Part shown: positions 22,726 through 33,295 of the stretch, piece after piece | Layout: the number at the start of each line of letters is the position of its first letter | How positions within the stretch are numbered: the first letter of the stretch is position 1 | Source: Meandrina meandrites | Lineage: Eukaryota > Cnidaria > Anthozoa > Scleractinia > Meandrinidae | Assembly (NCBI GenBank): GCA_963693305.1 | Contig: OY855905.1 | Coordinates: 35,169,637-35,233,636 of the forward strand | Reading direction: 5' to 3' | DNA: 64,000 nucleotides | The notes under the pieces: model-generated | What the model saw: the letters and a program-made list of their open reading frames with translations, nothing else | Database searches by the model: none | Told to the model about the DNA's origin: nothing | Program-made: the position numbers and the translations under genes

Positions 22726-23012
22726 AGGAAGAACGAGTAAACTATAAAAGGACCTTGATCATTTCTACCCAAGAAAGCTCTTCTGCCACAAATAAGTGAT
22801 ATTTACAACACAAAACAAATTATTTACGGAAATATTCAATTGTGATCTGATTTTCTTCGATGTTTGTTACATTTGTGTGAAATAACTAATATCGGACCAT
22901 GGTGATATTATTTTTCCCTATTTAAACATTCTGATATTGGTTATTATATATAAAAACAAGATCATTCTTTTACAAATACAAATGAATAATATTAAGTGTC
23001 ATCGTTTTTTTT
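22726..23012 (+). repeat. Second copy of the block upstream of the 29-kb secreted gene
   Basis: Matches 28686-28970 closely and in the same orientation: GAACGAGTAAAC(T/C)ATAAAAGGA, ATTCAATTGTGATCTG, CCTATTTAAACATT and AATGAATAATATTAAGTGTC. After the match it runs into a T-tract rather than a signal-peptide exon. It is therefore either a repeat that landed at both places or a detached copy of a promoter region. Confidence 0.8.
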
Positions 23013-23302
23013 TTTTTAAAGATTCTATTTTTTTAGCACCCCCACTTTAAATTACGCTCCGCCGTCCCTGTTGCCTGCATTCGAAGCCCAACTTCGCCTT
23101 CTTCTTCGCCTGCTCTTCGGTTTTGTTTCTTTCTTCGCTTGAAGACTACTCAGACTCCAACTGATAAGGAAAAATCTGCGACATCACTACAACACTACAT
23201 TTTTTCGCATAAACAAACAATATTCCCGAGCCCAAAGCAAATATTGCACAGCGAGCAACCACGATACGTCATCAGCCCATGATGCATTGCGCGCTCTTAC
23301 AG

Positions 23303-23382
23303 ATGGCGGCCGCGGGAAACGAATTTCGAAGTGGCTGTAAAGCACTTCTTTGGAAGGCGATAAAAAAAAATCAATTCGCCAG
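23303..23382 (+). CDS. Candidate orphan first coding exon
   Basis: ATGGCGGCCGCG in a strong start context (CAG before the ATG) opens a 26-codon frame (MAAAGNEFRSGCKALLWKAI, then KKNQFA). It ends exactly at a good donor (CCAG then GTGAGG, phase 2). The upstream 100 bp is GC-richer and includes CATGATGCATTGCGCGC, like a CpG-type promoter. No continuing exon is visible downstream, so this may be the start of a gene with a long intron or a displaced relic. I do not recognise the protein. Confidence 0.4.
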
Positions 23383-24046
23383 GTGAGGCAGTTTTTTTGT
23401 TCCGATCTATTAATAAGTACATTTGGAGCATTTTAGGCAATACTTGTAAAAAGAGTGGAGGTTTCCTTTAAGTCATTCAGTGATTAATTGATATACACAA
23501 GTCTCGGTCGTGCACGTAGCTATATGTGGAGTTACGGTGCATATTAAGGCAGGGGTACACGTGAAGCCCATTTTTCCACCGCTTAACTTGGGTTTAATGC
23601 GAATATCTCGTTCCCGTTTCAAGCATTCCCAAAACTCTTAGCTCATCTCACAAAGCTATGTTTAGCAGTGTTTTGTACATTTTTGGGTGATTTTTGGGGA
23701 TATTTTGGAAGAGAGAGTTTTTCTCAAAGGATTAGTAAAATTTGGAGAAATAAGAAATATTAAAGATTTAATGTGATTTAAAAATTAGAATTTGAAGTTA
23801 AAAATTAGTCGACGGACACCCAAACAGTCCTCTGGTAATCTGGGGTGCTCTTGCGTGGGGGTCAACTGTCTGTTGGTGTTTCAAAAATAATTTTATTTCT
23901 TTTATACCCTTCCTTAAACCTCTTAAAATTTCACTCAAAATCGGGTGTGCCCCCACCTTAATACGATTCACAAGCTAATTCTCAGGCATACCACGTGAAT
24001 AAAAAATAGTTGAAATAGTAATTCAGTTACAATTTCTCTGAATAAA
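23383..24046. other. No gene seen
   Basis: It would be the first intron if the exon at 23303 is real. AT-rich, with no recognised element. Confidence 0.35.

Positions 24047-24094
<48 letters not shown>
24047..24094. repeat. (AAT)n microsatellite
   Basis: About 15 uninterrupted ATA/AAT units. Confidence 0.95.
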
Positions 24095-24095
<1 letters not shown>

Positions 24096-24665
24096 GCAGC
24101 TGAAATTATAAATTTCTCTAAAATAGACTGATAGATTGATTGTTTATAGTCTTTATACTGCTTGGGCAGCATCCGTTGCATTTAAATCTTTACTTATGAG
24201 AGCTCCCCAAGTTATTCCGTTTTGACTGCACTCGACCCTCAATTGCATAATATCAATACGGCTCAGTTGAAATTAAATATCCCTGTCCGACGGAAATTCA
24301 CATTTGTCCTGTTCCTGATTCCAAAAAACATTCAAATACATATTCCCATTTTACAGTGCACTTGAGCACACAAATTATACGGTTATGAATCACAACTCAA
24401 ACTTTTGTCGCCAATGAAAAAATCCAACTTTCTTAGAAACATGCATGGGAGAAGTAAGAAATCTTCCGATTCTTCTAAGCAACAAACATTCCATCTACAG
24501 GAACAAAGGTTGTCTGGAGCGATACGCTGTAATTGGTAGTTGCTGAAAAACTAACACAGCTCAGGCCGCAAAAGTACTTGTGACAGCATATTGGCTACAA
24601 AGTTATTCTAACCTATTCTTGCTGGCTGGATCAGTGAAACATTTTTAAAGAGGTCCTTAAACTCA

Positions 24666-25107
24666 TGTTGCTGCAAACGTCCTCACTTGATCGAGTGTCC
24701 GTTCAAATTAGCTCGCTAAATAAGATTCTAGAAACCTCTTCTACATGTTTTAATTGAGATGCACATTAAAAACGTGAGAAGCTAGGAGCTACACGTGAGG
24801 TAAATTGTTTACAACACGTTTCCTGCTAGGATCGTGCACAGTTATAGCGACCTTGGAGTAAACGGATATTTCAGATTTCTCAGAGTGGCTGCTTGAGAGT
24901 GCGCGAGAGTCAGCCATGCACGTGATCACGAATCGAGAGCTGTGAGCCAGGCCAATGCTGAAATTGTTTAAGATTGCCTTTTTTAGTATTTCTACGAATT
25001 GAAACAACTGAATTGAATTTTGGAAAAGGAAGATAAATATTGTCATAATGATTCAAGCCTAACTTTCCTTATCAACAAAAAACAGCCAGAAGGCGTTCAA
25101 AGATTAT
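24666..25107. repeat. Segmental duplication, copy 2 (empty sites)
   Basis: Same segment as 8803-10043 but without the MITE and the LINE fragment. The junctions read TTTTAATTGAGATG and CACAGTTATAGCGACC. It gives the pre-insertion state of both sites. Confidence 0.8.
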
Positions 25108-25544
25108 TATAAGAAACTCTGCCGTGTTCTGGAAATTGAAATTGGAAATCCGCGAATTCGATTCCCTCACAGGTTTCTATTCGCCAGGGACCGCAGAGAC
25201 CATTTAAAAGTAGTAAGGTTAAAAAGTCTGGCCAAGGCAAACAACCATAGGGACCACTCTTCCGCCATTTAGCATGCATTTGCACACCATCACATATACA
25301 GCCCCAATAAATATAACATAGCCATCCTCACTTGGTATACCATCCAGTACACTAAATAATGTTGAATATAACTACCTAAGCTCTCTTGTGAAAATTTATC
25401 TTGCGATTCTCGTTGCGAGAAACAAACTCATGTGCGACCTCGGCTGTACAGACACTGTCTGTTGAGGCCCCATTGGTCTCTGTTCTCTGCTTGCGGCCAT
25501 TGAACATGTTTAGGCTGCTATAGCCTGTTCCAGGCTCTCGGTCA
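25108..25544. other. No gene seen
   Basis: Short open frames only. The stretch CTATAGCCTGTTCCAGGCTC near 25519 begins the hairpin element that follows. Confidence 0.35.
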
Positions 25545-25760
25545 GTAGGGTGAAAAGCGGGCAAGCGCGAGCAAAGCGAGCGAAGAAAAAGGTGCTGGTC
25601 TTTGGATGGTAGGCTAGCATCTTCCCAAGATTCCCCTCAATTTTGTTTCGCCCTCGCTCGCCCGCTTTTCGCCCTACCAACCCCAGAGCCCTTCGTTTCT
25701 CGTGCCAAGGCCCCAGTCGGCTAAGAGAAGCGAAAAGGGCTATGGGGACGAGAATGCCTG
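25545..25760. mobile_element. Hairpin MITE plus repeat fragment
   Basis: GTAGGGTGAAAAGCGGGCAA with GCGAGCAAAGCGAGCG pairs with CGCTCGCCCGCTTTTCGCCC near 25654-25676. The following CAGAGCCCTTCGTTTC to GGGGACGAGAATG block is shared with 10195-10250. Confidence 0.65.
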
Positions 25761-25894
25761 GATCTAAGCCACGTCTTTAGAGGCCGGGTAGATGAGAAAA
25801 ATGTCTCGCCAGCATCGTTGGTAGCAGGATTTACTGCAAGCAGCAACAGATAGTTTGAACTTCCTAAACGAGTTTCTTCTCTCATTCTCCGGTT

Positions 25895-26820
25895 CTGGAA
25901 CCTTCGTCACCAGGATGTTGGTCACCAGGATGCTCGCCACCAGTATGTTCATTACCAGAATGCTAGCCACTAGTATGTTCATTACCAGAATGCTAGCCAC
26001 CAGGATCTTGGTCACCAGAATGCTAGCCACCAGGATGTTCGTCACCAGGATGTTCTTCGACAGGATTTTCTTCTTAATATTTTATTTGTTTATTGTTTTA
26101 TAAAGCTTAACATACAATTACATCGGAAAAGAGATGTAGAGCACAGAAAGGAAAATACAATTGTTTTACGGACAAAACGGTTACAATTTACGGGTTTACA
26201 GAACATACAATTTAACATAATTTTAATTACAAGGTTACAGGTTACAAAATAACAGGGTTTACAAAGGCCAACAACTTAGGTATATTACAGCAGTGTGACA
26301 TATAGTTTGCAGCATAATTTAAAAAAAGTGACAACAACTTATCAAGGAGAGATATTAAATGGGAGTAGAGGTTCCCACTTTTCATGATGAAAACCAATTT
26401 TATTATTTTCTCTCGCAATAGAACGTTCTATATAATATGTATTCTTAATTTTTTCTGTTAAATGCAAAATAGATAAGGGAGTTTTGTTTAGTTTACAACG
26501 ATATAGAAAATATTTGCTTTCCAGGATCATGTAATTTGTCGAGATATTGTCACTTTTTAGGTCTTGGCTTCCGAAAAAGATATCTTTTATGTGAAGAGAT
26601 CTGCTCCACTTCAGTTTTTTTTCCGAAAGTAGAGCATACTTCATTCCAAAAAACTTGAACTCTCGGGCAGAGGAAAAGAAAATGTTCTATGGTTTCTATA
26701 TCGTTTTCGCAGAAATAACATAGGATACTCGTCACCACGAACTTTGTTACCAGGATGTTCGTCACCAGGAACTTTGTTACCAGGATGTTCGTCACCAGGA
26801 TGTTGTCTACCAGGGTTGTC
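25895..26820. repeat. 15-bp minisatellite split by a LINE
   Basis: Units of the form ACCAGGATGTTCGTC (with GCTAGCC, TTCATT and similar variants) run at about 25907-26065 and again at about 26730-26815 with AACTTTGTTACC variants. The two blocks are parted by a reverse-oriented LINE. The unit length is a multiple of 3, so both strands stay open; the frames are not called as genes. Confidence 0.85.
26076..26728 (-). mobile_element. 5'-truncated LINE with zinc-knuckle end (zf-RVT)
   Basis: On the - strand from 26728: LCYFCENDIETIEHFLFLCP, then VQVFWNEVCS, the CxxC-HxxxC motif found after the reverse transcriptase of L1-like LINEs. After a frameshift near 26600 come HIKDIFFGSQD, ESKYFLYRCKLNKTPLS and KNTYYIERSIARENN. 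The 3' end is near 26076 in a T/A-rich stretch. Confidence 0.8.
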
Positions 26821-27110
26821 GAAACATGATATCTTCAACATAGCTAACAAAACACTTAGCTGCCCGGGTAGCGTCCCTATATAAACATCTGACTCATAGT
26901 CGTCACCATTAGTAGCTTTTACCAAAAGAGTCTCCATCTGGGCGTAGGAGCTAAAGCTTCCCTGGTTAAAGCGCTTGCCAATAACACTGACGATAAGATC
27001 ACGGGCCTTATAATACACCCTTCTAAAGTGATCTTTGGCAGTACGATAGGTACGATGGGAACGCCTGTGAAAATAACTGCCGTCGCGCAGCTTTGCCGAG
27101 CCTTAGACTT
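26820..27110 (-). pseudogene. hAT-type (ZMYM1/TTF-like) transposase fragment
   Basis: On the - strand, HFRRVYYKARDLIVSVIGKR, then FNQGSFSSYAQMETLLVKAT and NGDDY, follow the pattern of the C-terminal part of hAT-related zinc-finger transposases (YY.A.D.....I..RF.Q.....Y..ME.LL.KA...). An in-frame stop lies upstream near 27105, and the frame runs into the minisatellite after SCFDNPG. It is a dead fragment. Confidence 0.6.
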
Positions 27111-27299
27111 TATGCATATGTAAGAGTAGATGCGTTTTGTTGCTTCAAGTGGTAACATTCATCTGGAGCCCTAAAAAATCAACCCAAGCGAAAAAGTGGT
27201 TGGGCTATAGCCCTACCAGCCCCTCCCCTCCACGGTGGCTGTTCGCGCTGAAAGAACACAATCGCGTTCGCGTTAATTGCTCTTTAGAAAGACAATTAT

Positions 27300-27425
27300 T
27301 CTTTGGACTACAATCCTTTGGAGTTTCTACTAAAACAATTAGACTACTCTCCCTCATTTTCTATGAGGGATAGTCAACTCGGCTGCGCATCGTTTGAGAA
27401 TTCGCTCATAGAACGAGGGTGAGTG
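27300..27425. repeat. Copy of the CTATGAGGGATAGTCAACTC hairpin repeat
   Basis: Shares TTCTATGAGGGATAGTCAAC and TCGGCTGCGCATCGTTTGAG with 10285-10335. CTCATAGAACGAGGGTGAGT pairs with the left part. Confidence 0.65.
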
Positions 27426-28469
27426 GTTTAATTGCTTAATTGAACACGATCGTGCACGCAGTGCTCTCTAAGAGGCTCTGACTGAGAATATCGAGGGTTG
27501 CTGGACAGGCTCGAAAAATCGAAAATCCTGATACTTTGCCTGGAGAACACTTTTGGAGAACTATCTTCGAAAATGTTAGTTATTGCAACTTTCTAAAGAT
27601 TTATATTTTTCGAGAAATTCGCAGTACAAGTTATGCATAGCAATTACAGTGAAAATTGGCAAAGTTTAATTCGTTTGTATTGAGGCACTTTGTAACGCTA
27701 GGAAACAAGTGGCAGTAGAGCGTTGCCTTTCTGCATTCTAGACATAAATTGTGTTGTGCTGTAGTTATAACACTTTCAGCACCATTTCAATATCGTAATA
27801 AAATTGCCTTCTCGAGCTTTACGCGAAAATGCGAAAATCGAGCAACAATCAGACGCTTAAAACGCGTCGTGGTATGTTAGATGTCAGGTCGGGAATTTGA
27901 CAACTGTTTGTCTGCATGTAAATTTGATTAATGTTTATCTGTTGGATATTTTAATTACCCTACTTGACGATAAATTGCCTATTTTCTAATAATAAAATAT
28001 GTTATTAAAAGAAAACACTCCGAGTTTGCTTATACATCACAATATAGGTGAGTTAGCAAAGGTTTATCGGCTATTTAATTTAATTTAATTTAATATAATT
28101 AAGCAAGTTCTTCATTTTTCTTGGATATTTTGGTGATCATGCGTTTATCGCTGTTAAACATAAAATTCCCTAGAAGAGATAGTCATTTAAAAAGCTATGA
28201 ACTGGAAAATAACATATTAAACTATTATTTTCACAACTGAAAAAAAGTCATGCGTGGTTCTCCTTTTTAATTTCATGTCACCTGCTGACGGCTTGTTTGC
28301 CATTAAATTAGTAGGACAATAAGCAATTTGCAAACGCCGACATTTTATTCAAACACCAAACAGGATCACTAATTTATGTTACAGAATAAATGGTAGTTTC
28401 ATTTTCTCAGGCGGACTGTCTTATCGTTCGCGCGTTTTTCTTAAGAAACGAGGGAACAACTTTAATAGC
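27426..28469. other. No gene seen
   Basis: AT-rich sequence. A short (TTTAA)n tract is at 28076-28095. Confidence 0.35.
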
Positions 28470-28622
28470 CAAATTTCGATATATTAAAATTCAGCCTAAA
28501 ACAAAAGACATCAGTATGAGGCTCCGAGAAATAAACTATAGAGTTTGTGAGGTTTATTTCCCAGAGCCTCGTAGTGATTTCTATTGTTTTAGGCTGAATT
28601 TTAAAATACCGAAATTGGGCTG
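28470..28622. mobile_element. MITE with arms AAAATTCAGCCTAAAACAA
   Basis: The arm AAAATTCAGCCTAAAACAAA then GACATCA recurs inverted (TGTTTTAGGCTGAATTTTAA) about 100 bp later. Inner arms GAGGCTC and GAGCCTC also pair. A related single arm is at 1827-1882. Confidence 0.75.
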
Positions 28623-28685
28623 TTGTGTTGTTTAAGTGAATGAATGGAAAAAGAATGAAAGAATAAAAAAGGAAGAAAAGGAAAG

Positions 28686-28970
28686 AACGAGTAAACCATA
28701 AAAGGAACTTGATCATTTCTTACAACGGAAAGCTTTTCTGCCACAAGTAAGCGACATTTTCAACGCAAAACAAACTATTTACGGAACTATTCAATTGTGA
28801 TCTGCTTTTCTTCGATGTATGTTACCTTTGTGCGAAATATCTAATATCGGACCATCATAATATTATTTTTCCCTATTTAAACATTATCTGATATTGGTTA
28901 TTATATAAAAACAAGATCATTCTTTACTGATACAAATGAATAATATTAAGTGTCATCGTTTGATTTTTTA
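28686..28970 (+). promoter_or_regulatory. Upstream block of the 29-kb secreted gene (duplicated at 22.7 kb)
   Basis: It ends about 40 bp before the start codon at 29009 and contains CCTATTTAAACATT (28870) and TATATAAAAAC-type sequence (28912), possible TATA elements. A close copy lies at 22726-23012. A promoter role is inferred from position only; it could be a repeat captured by the gene. Confidence 0.35.
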
Positions 28971-29008
28971 CCAGTTTTGACTGCTCAGCATTCTGTACCG
29001 ACTGGAGA

Positions 29009-31442
29009 ATGAATACCTTTCTTCTTGTTTTACTTGTCCTGTTGCCGGCTTTTGTTTCAGCTTTTAACGGTAAGAAGCACACGTGAACTTAAATCTATTA
29101 ACGCACGCCGCGTATCAGCGATATTGTGCAAAGTTTCCATGCAGAAGAATTATAGCGCTTTATAGCTGCTGCACGCGAAAAGGACGAGAAGTTGAAGATT
29201 TCGATAACTTGGACTGGAAGGACCTCTCACTTTCAACCAAAAATAATATCTTTTAAAAGTTTGTAGTTTTAGCCCCGTCATTATTTTATATACAGGTATG
29301 GAAAAAGCTACTCTCTAATACTGAAATGAGTTGACGTTCATTCATAAAAAAGGTAAAGTATGCGTCTAGCCAAGTGGTCCATACCGCTGGAGCTTATCCC
29401 AGTTTCTGTAGCGTGAAGCGGTGTGTGACATTTACAGACTGCAGGCTGCAGACTGAAGACTGCTTGCGGTTAGTTTTCACTGCCGTCTGCTTGCGATTAA
29501 CTGTTCTTTGGTTGTTTGAGGCATCACTAGTTTGCTATGCAAACGGCTAAAAATCAATCGTAGTCTGCAGTCTGCAGTCTGCAAATGTCAGACACCGAGC
29601 ATGAAGCGACTAGGAGTATTTCTACTCCCCCTGGATGGGATGCTAGTTCATCACAGGGCTACCCCCATTATAATTAAGTTCACCGGTACCCATTTATACC
29701 CCTGGGTGGAGAGAAGCACTATAAGAGTAAAGTGTCTTGCCCAAGAACACAACGCAGTGACCCAGAGCTATAACCCGGACCGCTCGATCCGGATTCCAGC
29801 GAACTAACCATTAGGCCACTGCGTTTCCCATGACTCACATCATGGTTACGCACAATGATAAAAGGGAGAAAAACTTTCTTATGCATAAAACTGTACTTGT
29901 AGTTGGCGATCGAGTGATAGCACGGTGGACAAACAACAAGTATTATCCTGGTGTGGTTGAAGAGCGCCCATCCGTTGGATTGATTAAAATCAAGTTCGAT
30001 GATGGAGACGAGACCACCCATAACGCCAACGACATGTCAGCGGTTCTTCACAATAGAGCCCTGACAGCGGCAATGGTGCATCCTGGACAGCACGTGATAG
30101 CCACGTGGAAAGGCGGCGTTAAGTATTACATTGGCTTTGTTACTGGGATCACAGAAAATGGAAAGTTCAGGGTGCTGTTCGATGACAACGATGAGGATGA
30201 TTACAGTGCTAAGGACCTTCGAGGTTTCCCTGTTGGTGCGTCCCCATGGGAAGGTAAATTAAATTGGCTCCCTAACTTCTACGGATAAAGTACCTTAAAC
30301 ATTTTTTTGAATCCCAACCACGTTTCGTAAGTCTTGTGACAAGAACATAAAAAGCACCAAAACTCAAACAGATCTTGAATTTTTTTTATGCTAGTATGCT
30401 AAAGGTTTTTAAAGGAGCTCTGTCCCAGGGATTTCGCAGATTTTGGTCTAAACTGTTATGAAATTAGTGGTATGAACATCTAAAGGAAGATATATGACCT
30501 AAATATGTGGATAGAAATCTAGCTACGACTATAAATATTGATTTTTTGTTAGACGTGCAGAAACAACTTGAAAAGTTTAGCTAAACTTTTCAAGTTGTAA
30601 TCCATTTCCATCGTAGCCATCTGCAGCTAAAAACGTTTGTTAACAGTTTTGGTACTTAAATATAGCAATTGTTAATAAAAATGGACTATCAATTTTTGGT
30701 TTCCTTCGACACAAATATAAATTTTGGCTGTTCAAAAATCTGTTAAAATCCGTGACAAAGCCCCTTTAAAGAGCACTCTGATACAAATTGCCTAATATGA
30801 ATTTGTTGAGAAAGCAATGACGTCGTTAACTTGTTTCGTACACTTTCTTCAATAAATTTGTATGTTTTACACGTAACCGAGCCTTCGCATGCTAGAGAAG
30901 ATGAAGGAAGTTAAACGACCTCCGATCTGTTCATTATAATAATGAAGCTTTCTCCGTTTTCCTACAGTGTTTAGCGATTTTTCATTCTAGTGCGCGGTTG
31001 TTTTTCGGTTATTCTAATTTTAGGTTCTTGTTTAAGTTAATATTGACGAGATCTATCGACAGCTATCAATTAAGTTGCCTTTCGTTTTGTTATATAAACA
31101 GTTGGAGCCCGCGTGTTTGCCCGTTGGACCAACGCCCTTTATTACCGAGCCTTCGTTGTCAAGGCAACAGATTCCGGCGTATCCATCCTTTACGATGACG
31201 GTGACACTATTGACCACTCTAAGTCTGACCCGGCAGCTGTTATTCTGGACAGGCTTCCTTTCAGCACCGAGCTGTACTATGGCCAGAGAGTGATTGGTTT
31301 TTGGCCGGGAAGAGTTAGGTACTACCCTGGAATCATCACGTCGAAAAATGCCGGAGGGGAGTCTGAGAAGTATCACGTGAAATTTGATGATGGAGACGAA
31401 CGAGACGAGCACCTGTACCAGATCAGGATTTTACCTGCTTGA
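29009..31442 (+). CDS. Secreted four-Tudor-like-repeat protein, paralogue 2
   Basis: Exons 29009-29069, 29903-30253 and 31102-31442 give 250 aa. Both introns are GT-AG and phase 1, exactly as in the paralogue at 3023. Exon 1 encodes a signal peptide (MNTFLLVLLVLLPAFVSA, likely cut after residue 18). Four Tudor-like repeats follow, starting at about residues 22, 81, 138 and 190. Their shared pattern is G-x-RV-x-A-x-W, then YY-x-G-x-V, then a closing FDDGD-type strand (DRVIARW, KYYPGVV and KFDDGD; HVIATW, KYYIGFV and LFDDND; RVFARW, LYYRAFV and LYDDGD; RVIGFW, RYYPGII and KFDDGDERDE). Repeats 1, 2 and 4 keep W-x-x-x-x-YY and an acidic strand end, the kind of aromatic and acidic setting used by Tudor barrels to bind methylated residues. 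Intron 1 carries a SINE with a nested MITE. A donor (AACAG then GTACGG) at 31460/31461, just after the stop, suggests splicing into 3' untranslated exons. Ligand and role are unknown. Confidence 0.85.
29370..29828 (-). mobile_element. SINE, - orientation, interrupted by a MITE
   Basis: From the right end on the - strand: A-box-like TGGCCTAATGGTTAG, B-box-like GGGTTATAGC region, then CTCTTATAGTGC, TATAAATGGGTACCGGTGAA, CCCTGTGATGAACTAGCATC and the tail CGCTTCA. The body resumes left of the MITE (TACCGCTGGAGCTTATCCCA near 29382). It belongs to the family at 3178 and 16861, is the best preserved of the three, and sits in intron 1 of the secreted gene. Confidence 0.8.
29413..29594. mobile_element. 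MITE nested in the SINE
   Basis: The ends are GGTGTGTGACATTTACAGAC and the near-complement GTCTGCAAATGTCAGACACC, with CTGCAGTCTGCAG words beside each. The flanks AGCGTGAAG and AGCATGAAG look like a 9-bp (or nearly so) target duplication of SINE sequence. Confidence 0.7.
30563..30598. repeat. Perfect 36-bp palindrome in intron 2
   Basis: ACAACTTGAAAAGTTTAG is followed directly by its exact complement with no loop. It lies in the second intron of the secreted gene. Confidence 0.9.
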
Positions 31443-31975
31443 AACCCTCAATGGAAACAGGTACGGCAATGTTTCGGTAGCTATTACGGCAATTGAACGA
31501 GTCACATTTTGGCAATATACAGGGTGGTAACGGTACTGGAGGGTAACCAGAGGAATATTAGGTGAAAATCACAACTAGAGAGAGGGAAGGTTGGATGAAA
31601 TTCAATACATACGGGATGGGGGCATTGCTTTGTTTACTTCTTTTTACAAACTGGAAAAGTGGTAGAAGAGCTATTAGAATTCAAATATATATACTTGTTA
31701 CACTCGGAAGAATATCGGCTTGAGCTGTTCTGATCTCTGAGCTGGCTGATTAGTTAATATTTTTCTACCTGTTATGTAAAGGGAAATGAATGGCTTTTTT
31801 TATGTATTTAAACCGTGTTATTCTATTGGCACCAAGTTTCAATGAAACCGGAATCCTTAAAAGTTGTAAAAGCGCACTATGATTTTATTCAATGGAAAAA
31901 GAAAGATGCAAATGTAGGACAGCCTATATGGTATCATAATTAAACAGAATGAAAAAAACAACGGTTAAAATTTAA
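31443..31975 (+). other. Possible 3' untranslated region and intron
   Basis: After the stop codon a good donor sits at 31461 (CAG then GTACGG). No AATAAA closely follows the stop, in keeping with a spliced 3' untranslated region. Otherwise AT-rich with no gene. Confidence 0.35.
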
Positions 31976-32290
31976 AAGCAATAAATACACCTTATTCGAT
32001 GGTTTAACATATAATACGCGCGGATATTTTGCGAGTTGCGTAGTATTTTTCCGAGCACCGAAGGGGCGAGGAAAAATACGGGCAATGAGCAAAATGTCCG
32101 CTCGTATTTTATGATAAACCATGGAATAAGGAATTTATTATTCCACTAAAAATTAAACTTTGGTTCAGCCATTGTGCCGCTTCGCTTTCAGTCCTTATTT
32201 TTGCCCTGTTCTACAGTGTAATAACGTGGCATATTTTCCGCGTTCTTTTGTCCTAATATGGTAAAATGGCGCAATAGTGGAATAATAAAT
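31976..32290 (+). mobile_element. Non-autonomous element, copy 1 (ACACCTTATTCGATGGTTTA)
   Basis: Matches 48051-48350 in the same orientation: ACACCTTATTCGATG, GCGCGGATATTTTGCGAGTT, then a hairpin, TTATTATTCCAC, and CCCTGTTCTACAGTGTAATA to GGCGCAATAGTGGAATAATA. The first 170 bp alone form an inverted repeat (GTTTAACATATAATACG with CGTATTTTATGATAAAC). Confidence 0.75.
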
Positions 32291-32838
32291 TGAAAGAATG
32301 ATGATCTCAAAAGTTTGATTGTTTGCTTCAAAAAGTAAGAGTTCAAAAGTAACTGCGTAAGGAGAGTCATTTGAAGTAATGTTTGTGTCTGAGCTAGACA
32401 TTCAACACCTAAATTAACTACGAAAGGAACCAATGGGGATGTAGCGGACTGGATGGGATAGGGGAGAAGTTGGCCTTAATATTATCAGTAGATTTTCTTT
32501 CTTTTTTTTTTTTGGGGGGGGGGGGGGGGATTAATTTATTTTTGCTTAGTGAGAGATGGTGTGACTTAATTTTTAGCCATATTGTTTCTTTTTTACCCGT
32601 TTTCCAGTTATTGCACAGCCCTTAAAATTTCGTGAACAGTGAATTTAGATATTTTTGGGCGTGAAATGTGAAAGACATTTTTCCTACGTGATACGTGATT
32701 TCAGTCGAAAAGAAACGAGTTAAAGAAAACTGTTGACCTGAGCTGTGCCTATCACCCTGTCGTTACGTGAACAAAAACCCTATTAACAACATTGCAAATG
32801 ATTTAAAATTGTTTTCAATGCGTTTTATATTTTGATAG

Positions 32839-32990
32839 GAAGAGGCGAAGTTACTCTAAACAGTTTTACCACGACTGGCGGACCCGAAGAAGACAATTTG
32901 TAGTAATTAAGCGGTAATTGTATCAGCTGTTTAACTGGTGATAGTTTAGGAAATACGTGCAAATAAATTAAACGCTTGGGAAATATCTTG
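32839..32990 (+). other. Candidate 3' terminal (untranslated) exon, copy 1
   Basis: TTTTGATAG then GAAGAGGCGAAGTTACTC resembles an acceptor. AATAAA is at 32962, followed by a T-rich stretch. A diverged copy with the same order of landmarks is at 34465. It may serve as the last exon of the 29-kb secreted gene; this is inference. Confidence 0.3.
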
Positions 32991-33100
32991 TCTTCTATTT
33001 ATTTGCTGCCGGTCACTTTGGGACAGCTTACGTGCGTTGATAGATCGGCCATTATGATCACGGCTAAAAGAAAGCGGAAAATTTGAACGAAATAATTCCT

Positions 33101-33295
33101 AGCCAGCGTAACTTGGCGTTCTAGTCAGTCAGGGAGAGCCAGAAAACGAGCGCGCGAGAAAAGCGACGGCGAGGGGCAGAAGGGAAGGGAGAAAGAAGAG
33201 AGTTCTTTCTTCCCTTCCGCCCCCTACCGTCGCTTGCTCGCGGGCTCGTTTTCTCGCTCTCTCTTACTGACTAGAACGCCAAGCTACGCTGGCTA
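33101..33295. mobile_element. Hairpin MITE, TA-flanked
   Basis: TAGCCAGCGTAACTTGGCGT with TCTAGTCAGTCAGGGAGAGC pairs with the inverted copy ending ACGCTGGCTA. The centre is purine-rich (GAAGGGAAGGGAGAAAGAAG) facing its pyrimidine complement, so the whole 195 bp folds. The terminal TA suits a mariner-like origin. Confidence 0.8.

Noticed and set aside
25764..26103. Repetitive frames on both strands (VTRML, ILVAS)
   Set aside because: Translations of the 15-bp minisatellite.
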